Below the pieces are notes generated by a model. The model saw only the letters and a program-made list of their open reading frames with translations, was not told the origin of the DNA and made no database searches. This document shows positions 1 through 5,449 of a stretch of 8,365 nt of DNA, one piece after another (within the stretch, counting starts at the first letter, position 1; each line of letters opens with the position of its first letter). The stretch is from Candidatus Stahliibacteriota bacterium CG08_land_8_20_14_0_20_40_26 (GTDB taxonomy: Bacteria > Hydrothermota > UBA3073). The stretch spans positions 1-8,365 of the forward strand of contig PEYP01000133.1 of assembly GCA_002774315.1 (NCBI GenBank), written 5' to 3'. The position numbers and the translations under genes were made by a program.

Positions 1-70
1 GGATAATCGAGTATATATCAGGGAGTTTGAATATGGAGGATACAGAGGTTTCGCTCTTTTTAAACAAAAA

Positions 71-91
71 TTCTCTGCGTTCTCTGTGGTT
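71..91. repeat. Remnant end of a dispersed repeat ('ctctgcg...ctctgtgg' type)
   Basis: The stretch TTCTCTGCGTTCTCTGTGG resembles the reverse complement of the stretch at 7181-7199 (about 14 of 19 positions agree). In style it matches the end repeat found 3' of the GxxExxY pseudogene (1301-1340). The element it belonged to would lie mostly upstream of this window. A frame open from position 3 to 143 runs through it but matches nothing I recognise. Confidence 0.4.
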
Positions 92-104
92 CGAAAAATT
101 TTTC

Positions 105-133
105 TTGACAAAAAGAAAAAAATGTGTTATACT
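105..133 (+). promoter_or_regulatory. Sigma-70 type extended -10 promoter of the csp gene
   Basis: The -35 box TTGACA (105-110) is separated by 17 bases from the -10 box TATACT (128-133). A TG at 125-126 makes it an extended -10. Transcription should start near 140, leaving a leader of only about 22 bases. The long, structured leader of E. coli cspA is therefore absent. Confidence 0.85.
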
Positions 134-162
134 ACATTATCTTTAGGAAAGGAGGGTAGTAA

Positions 163-363
163 ATGCCAAAAGGTAAAGTGAAGTGGTTCAACGAGTCCAG
201 AGGTTATGGATTTATTGAACTCGAAGAAGGTGGAGATGTCTTTGTTCACTACTCTAGCATCAGCGGTGACGGTTTCAAAACTCTGCATGAGGGTGATGAG
301 GTCGAGTTTGATGTTATAGAGGATGCGAAAGGACCAAAAGCAACTAATGTAACCAAAGTTTAG
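163..363 (+). CDS. Cold-shock domain protein (CspA family)
   Basis: This is a 66-residue single-domain cold-shock protein, the usual length of the family. These proteins bind single-stranded RNA and DNA in the cytoplasm through an OB-fold and act as RNA chaperones. The RNP1-like motif RGYGFI lies at residues 13-18 and the RNP2 motif VFVHY at 26-30. The aromatic residues W8, F9, Y15, F17, F27, H29 and Y30 of the nucleic-acid face are present. The start is supported by a strong GGAGGG Shine-Dalgarno site at 151-156, six bases before the ATG. The gene has its own promoter and a strong terminator, so it is monocistronic. The short leader suggests expression is not controlled by a long cspA-type 5' UTR thermosensor; whether it is cold-induced cannot be read from the sequence. 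Confidence 0.97.
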   Translation: MPKGKVKWFNESRGYGFIELEEGGDVFVHYSSISGDGFKTLHEGDEVEFDVIEDAKGPKATNVTKV

Positions 364-384
364 AAGTCCTGACAGTAGTCCACC

Positions 385-425
385 GGGGGTATAGAAATTC
401 TGTTTCTATACCCCCTAATTTTTTT
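385..425 (+). terminator. Rho-independent terminator of the csp gene
   Basis: A perfect 13-bp stem is formed by GGGGGTATAGAAA (385-397) and its complement (403-415). The loop is five bases (398-402), and TAA and a run of seven T follow. The T-run ends one base before the -35 box of the next promoter. Confidence 0.93.
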
Positions 426-426
426 C

Positions 427-455
427 TTGACAAATTGCAATTTTTCTGTTACAAT
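427..455 (+). promoter_or_regulatory. Extended -10 promoter of tRNA-Val
   Basis: TTGACA (427-432), a 17-base spacer, and TACAAT (450-455), with the extended TG at 447-448. A 12-bp perfect palindrome AAATTGCAATTT (432-443) lies over the end of the -35 box and the spacer. It could be a regulator site, but AT-rich palindromes of this size also arise by chance. Confidence 0.83.
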
Positions 456-474
456 ATATCAAATGAATCTAATA

Positions 475-548
475 GGGCGGATAGCTCAGTTGGTTAGAGC
501 GTCGGTCTCACATACCGAAGGTCAGAGGTTCGAATCCTCTCCCGCCCA
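475..548 (+). tRNA. tRNA-Val, anticodon CAC
   Basis: A full cloverleaf can be drawn. The D stem is GCTC/GAGC (484-487/497-500). The anticodon stem TCGGT/ACCGA (502-506/514-518) encloses loop CTCACAT with anticodon CAC at 509-511. The T arm is AGAGG-TTCGAAT-CCTCT (524-540), and the discriminator base is A548. The acceptor stem has six good pairs and an A-C mismatch at 7-66 (A481/C541). CCA is not encoded, so a CCA-adding enzyme is needed. It reads GTG codons. It stands alone between its own promoter and terminator. Confidence 0.95.
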
Positions 549-558
549 TAAAAAATAA

Positions 559-590
559 GGTGCACCACTCTGGTGCACCATTTTTATTTT
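559..590 (+). terminator. Terminator of tRNA-Val
   Basis: A 9-bp perfect stem GGTGCACCA/TGGTGCACC (559-567/571-579) with loop CTC is followed by ATTTTTATTTT. The A-rich 5' flank (551-558) means it might also work weakly on the other strand. Confidence 0.9.
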
Positions 591-631
591 GAGACAGACC
601 CTAAAAAATTTTCTTTGATAATGAAGCCACC

Positions 632-830
632 GGTTACACAAATAAAGACATAGTAATTAAGTTATACGTTATTAGGTAATTAGGTTATTGGCTATCCAAG
701 CCCTTAATAACCTAAAGACTCAATGACCTAATGACGCAATAACTCAATGACTTCAATAAATCCGTGAAATCAGTAGCTAAAAGAGCATACATCTTAAAAG
801 GAAAGACATCCTAGAAAGATCGGGATGTCT
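632..830. repeat. Repeat-rich intergenic debris: inverted and short direct repeats
   Basis: I see no gene here. A sequence like TTACACAAATAAA (634-646) recurs at 855-867. The arm around 668-691 (GTTATTAGGTAATTAGG) is roughly complementary to 705-757, where short units of the type 'caatgacctaatgac' repeat, so the block could fold into a long imperfect hairpin. A separate exact 8-bp inverted repeat AGACATCC/GGATGTCT (804-811/823-830) sits just before the left flank of the GxxExxY pseudogene. These look like layers of decayed repeats. Confidence 0.5.
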
Positions 831-867
831 GATTACACAGATTATAAAACGAGATTACACAAATAAA
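829..867 (+). repeat. Left inverted repeat flanking the GxxExxY pseudogene
   Basis: The sequence contains GATTACACAGATTA and then GATTACACAAATAAA. The reverse complement of the right flank (about 1301-1340) reads CTGATTACACAAATATTTAG and then CCACAGATTACGCAGATTAA. The two flanks are therefore imperfect inverted repeats of about 40 bp around the broken gene, as expected for a mobile or once-mobile cassette. Confidence 0.55.
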
Positions 868-958
868 AGACAGAGATCCACTCACAGAACGCATAATAGG
901 CTGCTGTTTCAAAGTACACAAAGAATTAGGGCCCGGTTTTAGTGAAAAGATATACCAT

Positions 959-978
959 TCTACCTGTCGGTAGACAGG
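959..978 (+). repeat. 20-bp palindromic unit, copy 1
   Basis: TCTACCTGTCGGTAGACAGG inserted between the codons for H and N in the GxxExxY frame (cat | aat). It folds either as CCTGTC-GGTA-GACAGG or as CTACC-TGTC-GGTAG. It introduces an in-frame TAG and shifts the frame. Confidence 0.9.
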
Positions 979-1006
979 AATGCGCTAAAATTATCATTTG
1001 ATCAAG

Positions 1007-1026
1007 CCTGTCTACCGACAGGTAGA
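1007..1026 (-). repeat. 20-bp palindromic unit, copy 2 (inverted)
   Basis: This is the exact reverse complement of copy 1. It lies after the first base of a glutamate codon: removing it joins g1006 to aa1027-1028 and gives FDQEGLRYQTEKEL. Confidence 0.9.
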
Positions 1027-1212
1027 AAGGATTACGATATCAGACAGAAAAAGAGCTTAAGGTTTTTTACTTGGATAAGCTGGTTGGCAATTTTAGAGTA
1101 GATTTAATAGTGGAAGACAAAGTAGTTGTTGAGGTTAAATCTTTAGCAGGGAATATTCCTACAGTTTTTGGGTCTCAATTACTTTCTTATTTAAAAGCTT
1201 CGGGACTTCATG

Positions 1213-1232
1213 TCTACCTGTCGGTAGACAGG
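1213..1232 (+). repeat. 20-bp palindromic unit, copy 3
   Basis: Identical to copy 1. It splits a valine codon; removing it gives SGLHVGLLI, matching the usual C-terminal 'GLxVGLLINF' region of the family. Confidence 0.9.
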
Positions 1233-1246
1233 TTGGATTATTGATT

Positions 1247-1264
1247 ATCCGTTAGCTAACGGAT
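1247..1264. repeat. Perfect 18-bp palindrome at the last frameshift of the pseudogene
   Basis: ATCCGTTAGCTAACGGAT is fully self-complementary. It covers the point where the frame moves between GLLI and ANGLVIKVVK, with two more bases than a clean frame would allow. It is unrelated in sequence to the 20-bp unit. Confidence 0.75.
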
Positions 1265-1300
1265 TAGTAATAAAAGTTGTCAAGTAAAGAGACTTATATT

Positions 1301-1340
1301 TTAATCTGCGTAATCTGTGGCTAAATATTTGTGTAATCAG
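1301..1340 (-). repeat. Right inverted repeat flanking the GxxExxY pseudogene
   Basis: It contains TAATCTGCGTAATCTGTGG and then TTTGTGTAATCAGG, the inverted counterpart of the left flank at about 829-867. Confidence 0.55.
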
Positions 1341-1359
1341 GTATAATAAATATTATACC
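1340..1359. promoter_or_regulatory. Palindrome with TATAAT on both strands, possible -10/operator
   Basis: GGTATAATAAATATTATACC is a perfect inverted repeat (9-bp arms, AA centre) directly before the Shine-Dalgarno site of the next gene. TATAAT occurs at 1342-1347, and its mirror on the minus strand at 1352-1357. No good -35 lies 17 bases upstream (1319-1324 is ggctaa), so promoter activity is uncertain. A hairpin here would end next to the ribosome binding site and could affect translation. Confidence 0.4.
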
Positions 1360-1369
1360 AGGAGGTGAA

Positions 1370-2080
1370 ATGAAAGAAGTTCTGAGAAGACTGTACAAGC
1401 TTCAGATGGTAGATTCTGATATTGCCTTATTGAAGAAAAAATTGATGGATATTCCTAAAAAAGAACACATTAGCGATGAAAATGTAAAAACTGCGGAAGA
1501 AGTGGTGAAAGAGATAGAAACAGAATTACAGAAGAAGGAGATATTGAGAGAGAAAAGAGAGAGGGAGGTGCAGGAAACTCGTATGAACCTTGCCAAACAC
1601 AAAACTCAGCTCCTCACGGCAAAGACAAATAGGGAGTATTCTGCCCTTCTTAAGGAGATTGGAGAGGAGGAAGAAAGTATAGAAAAGGCAGAAGAAGAGA
1701 CTATAACCAGCATAATGGAGATAGAGAATCTCTCGAAGAAACTTGAAGAGAAAAACAAGGAACTCGCAGAAATAAGAAAAAGAGAAACAACAGAGAAAGA
1801 AAATCTGAAGAAAATGCAGCAGGAGCTAGAAGTGGAGATAAAACAAAAGACAGCTAAAATGGAAGAGATAGCGAGTCACCTCAGTATTTCACAACTTATG
1901 ACATACGAGCGTATTCAAAAGGGTAGAGGCAATGCAGTTGCTACTGTCAAAGATGGCATGTGTACAGGATGCAACACACTTCTTCCACCCCAATTTGTTA
2001 CACTCATAAGGAGGGGAAACAAAATTTACACCTGTGAAGAGTGTGGAAGAATTCTCGTATGGCATAAGGATGTAGAATAA
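1370..2080 (+). CDS. Coiled-coil protein with C-terminal C4 zinc ribbon (COG1579 type)
   Basis: This 236-residue protein has a long charged coiled coil over about residues 5-175, very rich in E and K. A compact zinc-ribbon tail follows, with cysteine pairs C198/C201 (CTGC) and C222/C225 (CEEC). This order is typical of the COG1579 family, annotated in many bacteria as a C4-type zinc-ribbon protein and thought to bind nucleic acid; its precise role is not settled. The segment AKTNREYSALLKEI (about residues 85-98) is also family-like. A strong AGGAGGT Shine-Dalgarno site (1360-1366) just before the ATG supports the start. Upstream lies the palindrome at 1340-1359, and the next gene begins 128 bases downstream. 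All four metal ligands are intact. Confidence 0.92.
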   Translation: MKEVLRRLYKLQMVDSDIALLKKKLMDIPKKEHISDENVKTAEEVVKEIETELQKKEILREKREREVQETRMNLAKHKTQLLTAKTNREYSALLKEIGEEEESIEKAEEETITSIMEIENLSKKLEEKNKELAEIRKRETTEKENLKKMQQELEVEIKQKTAKMEEIASHLSISQLMTYERIQKGRGNAVATVKDGMCTGCNTLLPPQFVTLIRRGNKIYTCEECGRILVWHKDVE

Positions 2081-2175
2081 ACAGTGACGGGATAGATCTT
2101 TGCGCACTTTTATAAACACCAAATACTGAACAACTACCTTTGGCGGAAGAGCATTAAAATTTAAAAACAAATACG

Positions 2176-2195
2176 CCTACCTGCGGCAGGCAGAG
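2176..2195 (+). repeat. Diverged relative of the 20-bp palindromic unit
   Basis: CCTACCTGCGGCAGGCAGAG resembles the 20-bp unit (CTACCTG[T]CGG[T/C]AG[A/G]CAG), with one base lost and two or three changes. It keeps a hairpin CCTGC-G-GCAGG. It lies in the leader of the pseudouridine synthase gene, 13 bases before its ATG. It may be an older copy or another member of the same family. Confidence 0.55.
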
Positions 2196-2208
2196 ATTCT
2201 ACCATATT

Positions 2209-3159
2209 ATGCAGGAGATAATCCGTATACTGAGACCGCGTAAGAGGGAAAGGCTTGATAAATATCTAAAAGAAGCTGGTATCTCCCTCTCGCGCAGTAA
2301 ATTACAAGAGCTAATAGAGAATGGGAACATACTTGTCAATGGCACAATTGTAAAACCAAGCCATATAGTTCATAAAGGTGAAGAGATAAGAGTCCTTTAT
2401 AAGAAAGAAGCTCCTTTTTTCATAAAACCACAATGTATTCCACTCGATATCGTGTATGAAGATGAAGATCTTATAGTAATAAACAAATCCCCCGGTATGG
2501 TTACACATCCTGCTCCCGGGCATCTTGAAGGGACGCTCGTCAACGCCCTTGTTTACCATTGTAAATTAGCGGGTGGTACCGGAAAGAGACCGGGGGTCGT
2601 TCACAGGCTTGATAAAGATACATCAGGAGTGATAATATTTGCAAAAACAAAGGAGGCACATCTTGTTCTCTTGAAACAAATAGAGACAAGAAAAATGAAA
2701 AGAAGGTATATTGCATTTGCATGGGGTGATTTTGAATTGAAAAAGGGTGTAATAGATGCACCTCTCGGCAGACATACCCTTGACAGAAAAAAAATGGCAG
2801 TCACGTTCCTCTCTTCAAGGTCAGCAAAAACATATTATGAGGTTATAGAACGATTTGGCGATATTACATATCTCTCTCTTTCTCTTGAAACCGGACGCAC
2901 ACATCAAATAAGGGTTCATCTTGAGCATATTGGACATCCTGTGGTAGGAGACCCCACATACAGAGGGAGAAAGAGACATCCTTATGTAGATATAAACAGA
3001 TTTAAGGAAATTATGTCAATAATTAAAAGGCAGGCTCTACATGCAAGATCGCTTGCCTTTAAACATCCACGAAGCGGAGAGGAATTGAATTTTGAAGTGC
3101 CTCTTCCGAAGGACATGCAAAACCTTCTCTTGTTTCTCAGGAATACAGCAAAAAAGTAG
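2209..3159 (+). CDS. rluD: RluA/RluD-family 23S rRNA pseudouridine synthase
   Basis: The 316-residue protein belongs to the family that isomerises uridine to pseudouridine in 23S rRNA. An N-terminal S4 RNA-binding domain covers about residues 14-65 (ERLDKYL, SRSKLQELI, ILVNG). The catalytic domain follows from about residue 77 (PLDIVYEDEDLIVINKSPGM). The catalytic loop HRLDKDTSG (132-140) carries the expected aspartate D135, and the RTHQIRVH motif lies at 230-237. The exact target uridine cannot be told from sequence, so the symbol rluD is by family resemblance. The ATG at 2209 gives a normal distance to the S4 domain, but no good Shine-Dalgarno site precedes it. The upstream gap of 128 bases holds a diverged palindromic unit and no clear promoter. 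Confidence 0.93.
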   Translation: MQEIIRILRPRKRERLDKYLKEAGISLSRSKLQELIENGNILVNGTIVKPSHIVHKGEEIRVLYKKEAPFFIKPQCIPLDIVYEDEDLIVINKSPGMVTHPAPGHLEGTLVNALVYHCKLAGGTGKRPGVVHRLDKDTSGVIIFAKTKEAHLVLLKQIETRKMKRRYIAFAWGDFELKKGVIDAPLGRHTLDRKKMAVTFLSSRSAKTYYEVIERFGDITYLSLSLETGRTHQIRVHLEHIGHPVVGDPTYRGRKRHPYVDINRFKEIMSIIKRQALHARSLAFKHPRSGEELNFEVPLPKDMQNLLLFLRNTAKK

Positions 3160-3169
3160 GGTTTTTCCC

Positions 3170-3198
3170 TTGACAAGAAAGATTTTTTATGTTATAAT
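3170..3198 (+). promoter_or_regulatory. Consensus extended -10 promoter of the membrane-protein operon
   Basis: TTGACA (3170-3175), a 17-base spacer, and TATAAT (3193-3198), both perfect, with the extended TG at 3190-3191. It begins 11 bases after the stop codon of the pseudouridine synthase gene. Transcription should start near 3205, leaving a leader of about 29 bases. Confidence 0.9.
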
Positions 3199-3233
3199 CC
3201 CCGCATCTTTTATTGTAACCTTCTTTATTTAAT

Positions 3234-3854
3234 ATGAAGAGACAGATACCTCTTATTATAGCATTCATATGTGGTATAGGGATGATAATCCAGTTTTTCA
3301 TCCCTCATCCGGTATCACAGAAGACTTATGAAGAGGTACTACACTGGCAGATTATAGTTGGGATATTTATGATGATTATTGCTGTAAGATCACTCTGTGT
3401 GGTACACATCGACAAGATTCGAAGAAAAAAAGAAGGATGGGGATACTCATTTATAACCCTTTTTGCACTAGCATTCACAGCATTCGTGGGCATCGCGTTC
3501 GGGATGGGGGAAGAATTCCTTATCTCTGACCTTTACCAGTATATAATGGTCCCTATGCAATCAACAATGTTTTCCCTCCTTGCCTTTTATATGGCATCCG
3601 CTGCTTACCGTGCATTCAAGGCAAGGACTGCGCAGGCAACTCTTCTTCTTGTAGTTGCTCTTGTGGTTATGTTTGGCAGGGTGCCTGTTGGAGAGAGGCT
3701 TGTTCCCTGGCTTCCCCGTGTCATTGAATGGATACTGATGTATCCGAATATGGCAGCTCAAAGAGGGATACTTCTCGGCGTTGGACTTGGCATGATAGCT
3801 ACCTCACTTAAGATAATTCTTGGGATAGAGAGAGGGTATCTTGGAGGAGGGTGA
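3234..3854 (+). CDS. Uncharacterised membrane protein, about six membrane segments (operon gene 1)
   Basis: I do not recognise a named family. The 206-residue protein is strongly hydrophobic, with likely membrane segments at about 5-23, 38-58, 71-91, 105-126, 133-150 and 173-197. A basic loop IDKIRRKKEGW (59-69) probably lies in the cytoplasm. Distinctive stretches are GMGEEFLISDLYQYIMVPMQ (90-109), with two acids at the end of a membrane segment, and ASAAYRAFKART (121-132). The protein ends in GYLGGG. It is the first gene after a perfect promoter. No Shine-Dalgarno site precedes the ATG (leader ttctttatttaat), which is odd next to such a strong promoter. The next gene follows after 91 bases. 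With the two other membrane proteins and a sodium-coupled transporter downstream, it may be part of a membrane complex; this is inference. Confidence 0.85.
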   Translation: MKRQIPLIIAFICGIGMIIQFFIPHPVSQKTYEEVLHWQIIVGIFMMIIAVRSLCVVHIDKIRRKKEGWGYSFITLFALAFTAFVGIAFGMGEEFLISDLYQYIMVPMQSTMFSLLAFYMASAAYRAFKARTAQATLLLVVALVVMFGRVPVGERLVPWLPRVIEWILMYPNMAAQRGILLGVGLGMIATSLKIILGIERGYLGGG

Positions 3855-3897
3855 TAAGTAAATTCAAAATGCAAAGTGAAAAATGTAAAGTTACCAA

Positions 3898-3937
3898 TTT
3901 AGCAATGATAATACAGGTTTAGCAACGATAATACAGG
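3898..3937 (+). repeat. Tandem 20-bp duplication before operon gene 2
   Basis: TTTAGCAATGATAATACAGG (3898-3917) is followed at once by a second copy (3918-3937) differing by one base (t to c). The AGG at the end of the second copy, eight bases before the ATG at 3946, is the only Shine-Dalgarno-like sequence for the next gene. Confidence 0.85.
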
Positions 3938-3945
3938 AATAAAAA

Positions 3946-4797
3946 ATGAATATCTGGGAAAAGATGATGGATATTGACAGAAGATGGATCTATCTTCTTG
4001 TCGGCATCTGCGTGTTAATTCCACTTATACGTCCCGTTGGACTACCCACATTTACAACTCCATATACACAGGCACTATTTGATTACATAGATAAGATTCC
4101 CCCGGATGGACCTGCAATTCTTATATCGTTCGATTTTGACCCCGCTACTGCCCCGGAACTCCTGCCAATGGCACAAGCAATCCTGAGACACTGCTTTTTC
4201 AAAGATATAAATGTCCTCTGTCTCGGATTATACCCAACATATATCGGAATGATAGATATGGCGCTATCAAATGTGAAGGATGACTACGAAGCAAAGAGTG
4301 GCGAAGACTTCGTCTTCCTTCCCTATGTCCCCGGAGTTACGGCAGTTATGCTATCTATAGGTGAGGATATTAAGAGAACCTTTGGCAGGGATTACTATGG
4401 TGTTCCACTTGATTCTCTACCAATGATGCGACACATAAGGAACTATGACGATATTGCACTTGTTTTATCAATATCGGGAACACAGCTGCCAAGGGAATGG
4501 GCAGTGCTTGTGGGAACCACATACCACGTGAGGGTCGGGGTTGGGACTACTGCTGTATCTGCTGCTGAATTTTATACATTTCTCCAAACTGGACAGTTTG
4601 TTGGTATGCTTGGGGGGCTTAAGGGGGCGGCAGAGTATGAAAATCTTATCCATGCAAAAGGATATACCAAGAAGGACACAAGAAAGGTAGCGTCTATGGG
4701 AATGGATGCGCAATCTTTTGTGCATATGCTTATGATTGTCTTGATAGTTATTGGTAACATCGCTTACTTCAATATAAGAAAAAAGAAGGCAAGATAG
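3946..4797 (+). CDS. Uncharacterised protein with large external domain anchored by two membrane helices (operon gene 2)
   Basis: I do not recognise a named family. The 283-residue protein has a membrane helix at about residues 13-29, a largely soluble region of about 225 residues, and a second helix at about 258-275 followed by the basic tail RKKKAR. Positive charges at both ends (DRR before helix 1, RKKKAR after helix 2) place both ends in the cytoplasm and the domain outside. The soluble region alternates hydrophobic strands with helices: AILISFDFDP (57-66), INVLCLGLYPT (88-98), IALVLSISGT (170-179) and WAVLVGTTYHVRVGVGTTAV (185-204). This suggests an alpha/beta, Rossmann-like fold. The motif GQFVGMLGGLKGAAEYE (216-232) is glycine-rich and looks conserved. 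No cleavable signal or lipobox is seen. The domain could bind a ligand or a partner outside the membrane; this is inference. Confidence 0.85.
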   Translation: MNIWEKMMDIDRRWIYLLVGICVLIPLIRPVGLPTFTTPYTQALFDYIDKIPPDGPAILISFDFDPATAPELLPMAQAILRHCFFKDINVLCLGLYPTYIGMIDMALSNVKDDYEAKSGEDFVFLPYVPGVTAVMLSIGEDIKRTFGRDYYGVPLDSLPMMRHIRNYDDIALVLSISGTQLPREWAVLVGTTYHVRVGVGTTAVSAAEFYTFLQTGQFVGMLGGLKGAAEYENLIHAKGYTKKDTRKVASMGMDAQSFVHMLMIVLIVIGNIAYFNIRKKKAR

Positions 4798-4808
4798 GGC
4801 TAATTGTG

Positions 4809-4815
4809 AAGGAGG
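4809..4815 (+). promoter_or_regulatory. Ribosome binding site deciding the start of operon gene 3
   Basis: AAGGAGG ends four bases before ATG 4820 and only one base before an in-frame TTG at 4817. The spacing favours the ATG. Confidence 0.8.
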
Positions 4816-4819
4816 ATTG

Positions 4820-5443
4820 ATGTCTTATAATCCATGGGTATGGTTCGCCGCATTTCTTACACTCTGCACATTTTCATTTCTATGGAGGGATAATCCGTTT
4901 TATAAGTTCGCAGAACATCTCTTTGTTGGTGTATCAGTTGGATACACAATATCGATACTTTATCATAACTCCTTCATGCCAAGAGTCTGGGAACCAATAG
5001 TTACTAACCATCAATACTATGTCTTACTTCCCACTTTACTCGGCTTGCTTGCCTTTGCCATATTTTTTAAAAAGATCTCGTGGCTTATCAGGTATCCTAT
5101 TGCCTTCATCATGGGGTCTACATGCGGAATATCTATCCCGAGAAGTTTTGAGGGCTATATATTCAAACACACACAGAGCACTATCACCGCCATCTCTCCC
5201 GGATTGCCTCCTTTTCTCTTGATAAGTAATATAATAATGGTCATCGGTGTAATTACAACCCTTCTGTATTTTTATTTCTCTCTTGAACACAAAGGGGTTA
5301 TGGGCAAGGTTGCAAATGTAGGTATATGGTATATAATGCTTGCATTCGGCGCCTCATTCGGTTACACTGTTATGGCAAGGGTCTCTCTTTTAATCGGCAG
5401 GCTACAGTTTCTTCTCCATGACTGGCTTGGCGTAATAAAATAA
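4820..5443 (+). CDS. Uncharacterised membrane protein, about six membrane segments (operon gene 3)
   Basis: I do not recognise a named family. The protein has 207 residues from ATG 4820; the TTG one codon earlier is less likely because of the Shine-Dalgarno spacing. Likely membrane segments lie at about 4-22, 31-48, 66-83, 91-107, 131-153 and 165-192. The stretch RDNPFYKFAEHLFVGVSVGY (23-42) is the most distinctive, with charged and aromatic residues at the membrane face. FGASFGYTVMARVSLLIGR (176-194) near the end is rich in small residues, suited to helix packing. It lies 22 bases after gene 2 and six bases before the transporter gene, so it is co-transcribed with both. With gene 1 it makes a pair of six-segment proteins of almost equal size (206 and 207 residues) around the externally facing gene 2 product. 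Confidence 0.87.
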   Translation: MSYNPWVWFAAFLTLCTFSFLWRDNPFYKFAEHLFVGVSVGYTISILYHNSFMPRVWEPIVTNHQYYVLLPTLLGLLAFAIFFKKISWLIRYPIAFIMGSTCGISIPRSFEGYIFKHTQSTITAISPGLPPFLLISNIIMVIGVITTLLYFYFSLEHKGVMGKVANVGIWYIMLAFGASFGYTVMARVSLLIGRLQFLLHDWLGVIK

Positions 5444-5449
5444 AAGAAC

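Larger units (their letters stand above)
854..1287 (+). pseudogene. GxxExxY protein (PD-(D/E)XK nuclease-fold, PDDEXK_3 family), broken by 20-bp palindromes
   Basis: Pieces in three frames line up with the GxxExxY family. The N-terminal piece (875-958) holds ERIIGCCFKVHKELGPGF and the GxxExxY motif GFSEKIY. The middle piece (979-1006) reads NALKLSFDQ. The next piece (1027-1246) holds GLRYQTEKELKVFYLDKLVG, then FRVDLIVEDKVVVEVKS with the nuclease-fold D...ExK residues, then GNIPTVFGSQLLSYLKASG. The C-terminal piece ANGLVIKVVK ends in TAA at 1285-1287. Three 20-bp palindromic units (959-978, 1007-1026, 1213-1232) cause the first three breaks; removing exactly 20 bp each time restores the frame. 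A fourth shift of +2 coincides with a perfect palindrome at 1247-1264. After these corrections 372 bases remain, 124 codons, near the family length. No ATG, GTG or TTG is present at the 5' end after the upstream stop at 845-847, so the start also seems lost. The function of the family is unsettled. Confidence 0.9.

Noticed and set aside
3..143. Open frame at the left edge that could be the end of a gene
   Set aside because: It runs through a repeat end and the csp promoter and its translation matches no family I know.
632..1340. CRISPR array, because of repeated palindromes
   Set aside because: The copies are irregularly spaced, occur in both orientations and interrupt a coding sequence; there are no regular spacers.
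2081..2208. Possible small RNA between the zinc-ribbon and pseudouridine synthase genes
   Set aside because: Only a weak CCAAA/TTTGG hairpin and the diverged palindromic unit are visible; no recognisable RNA family or clear promoter and terminator pair.
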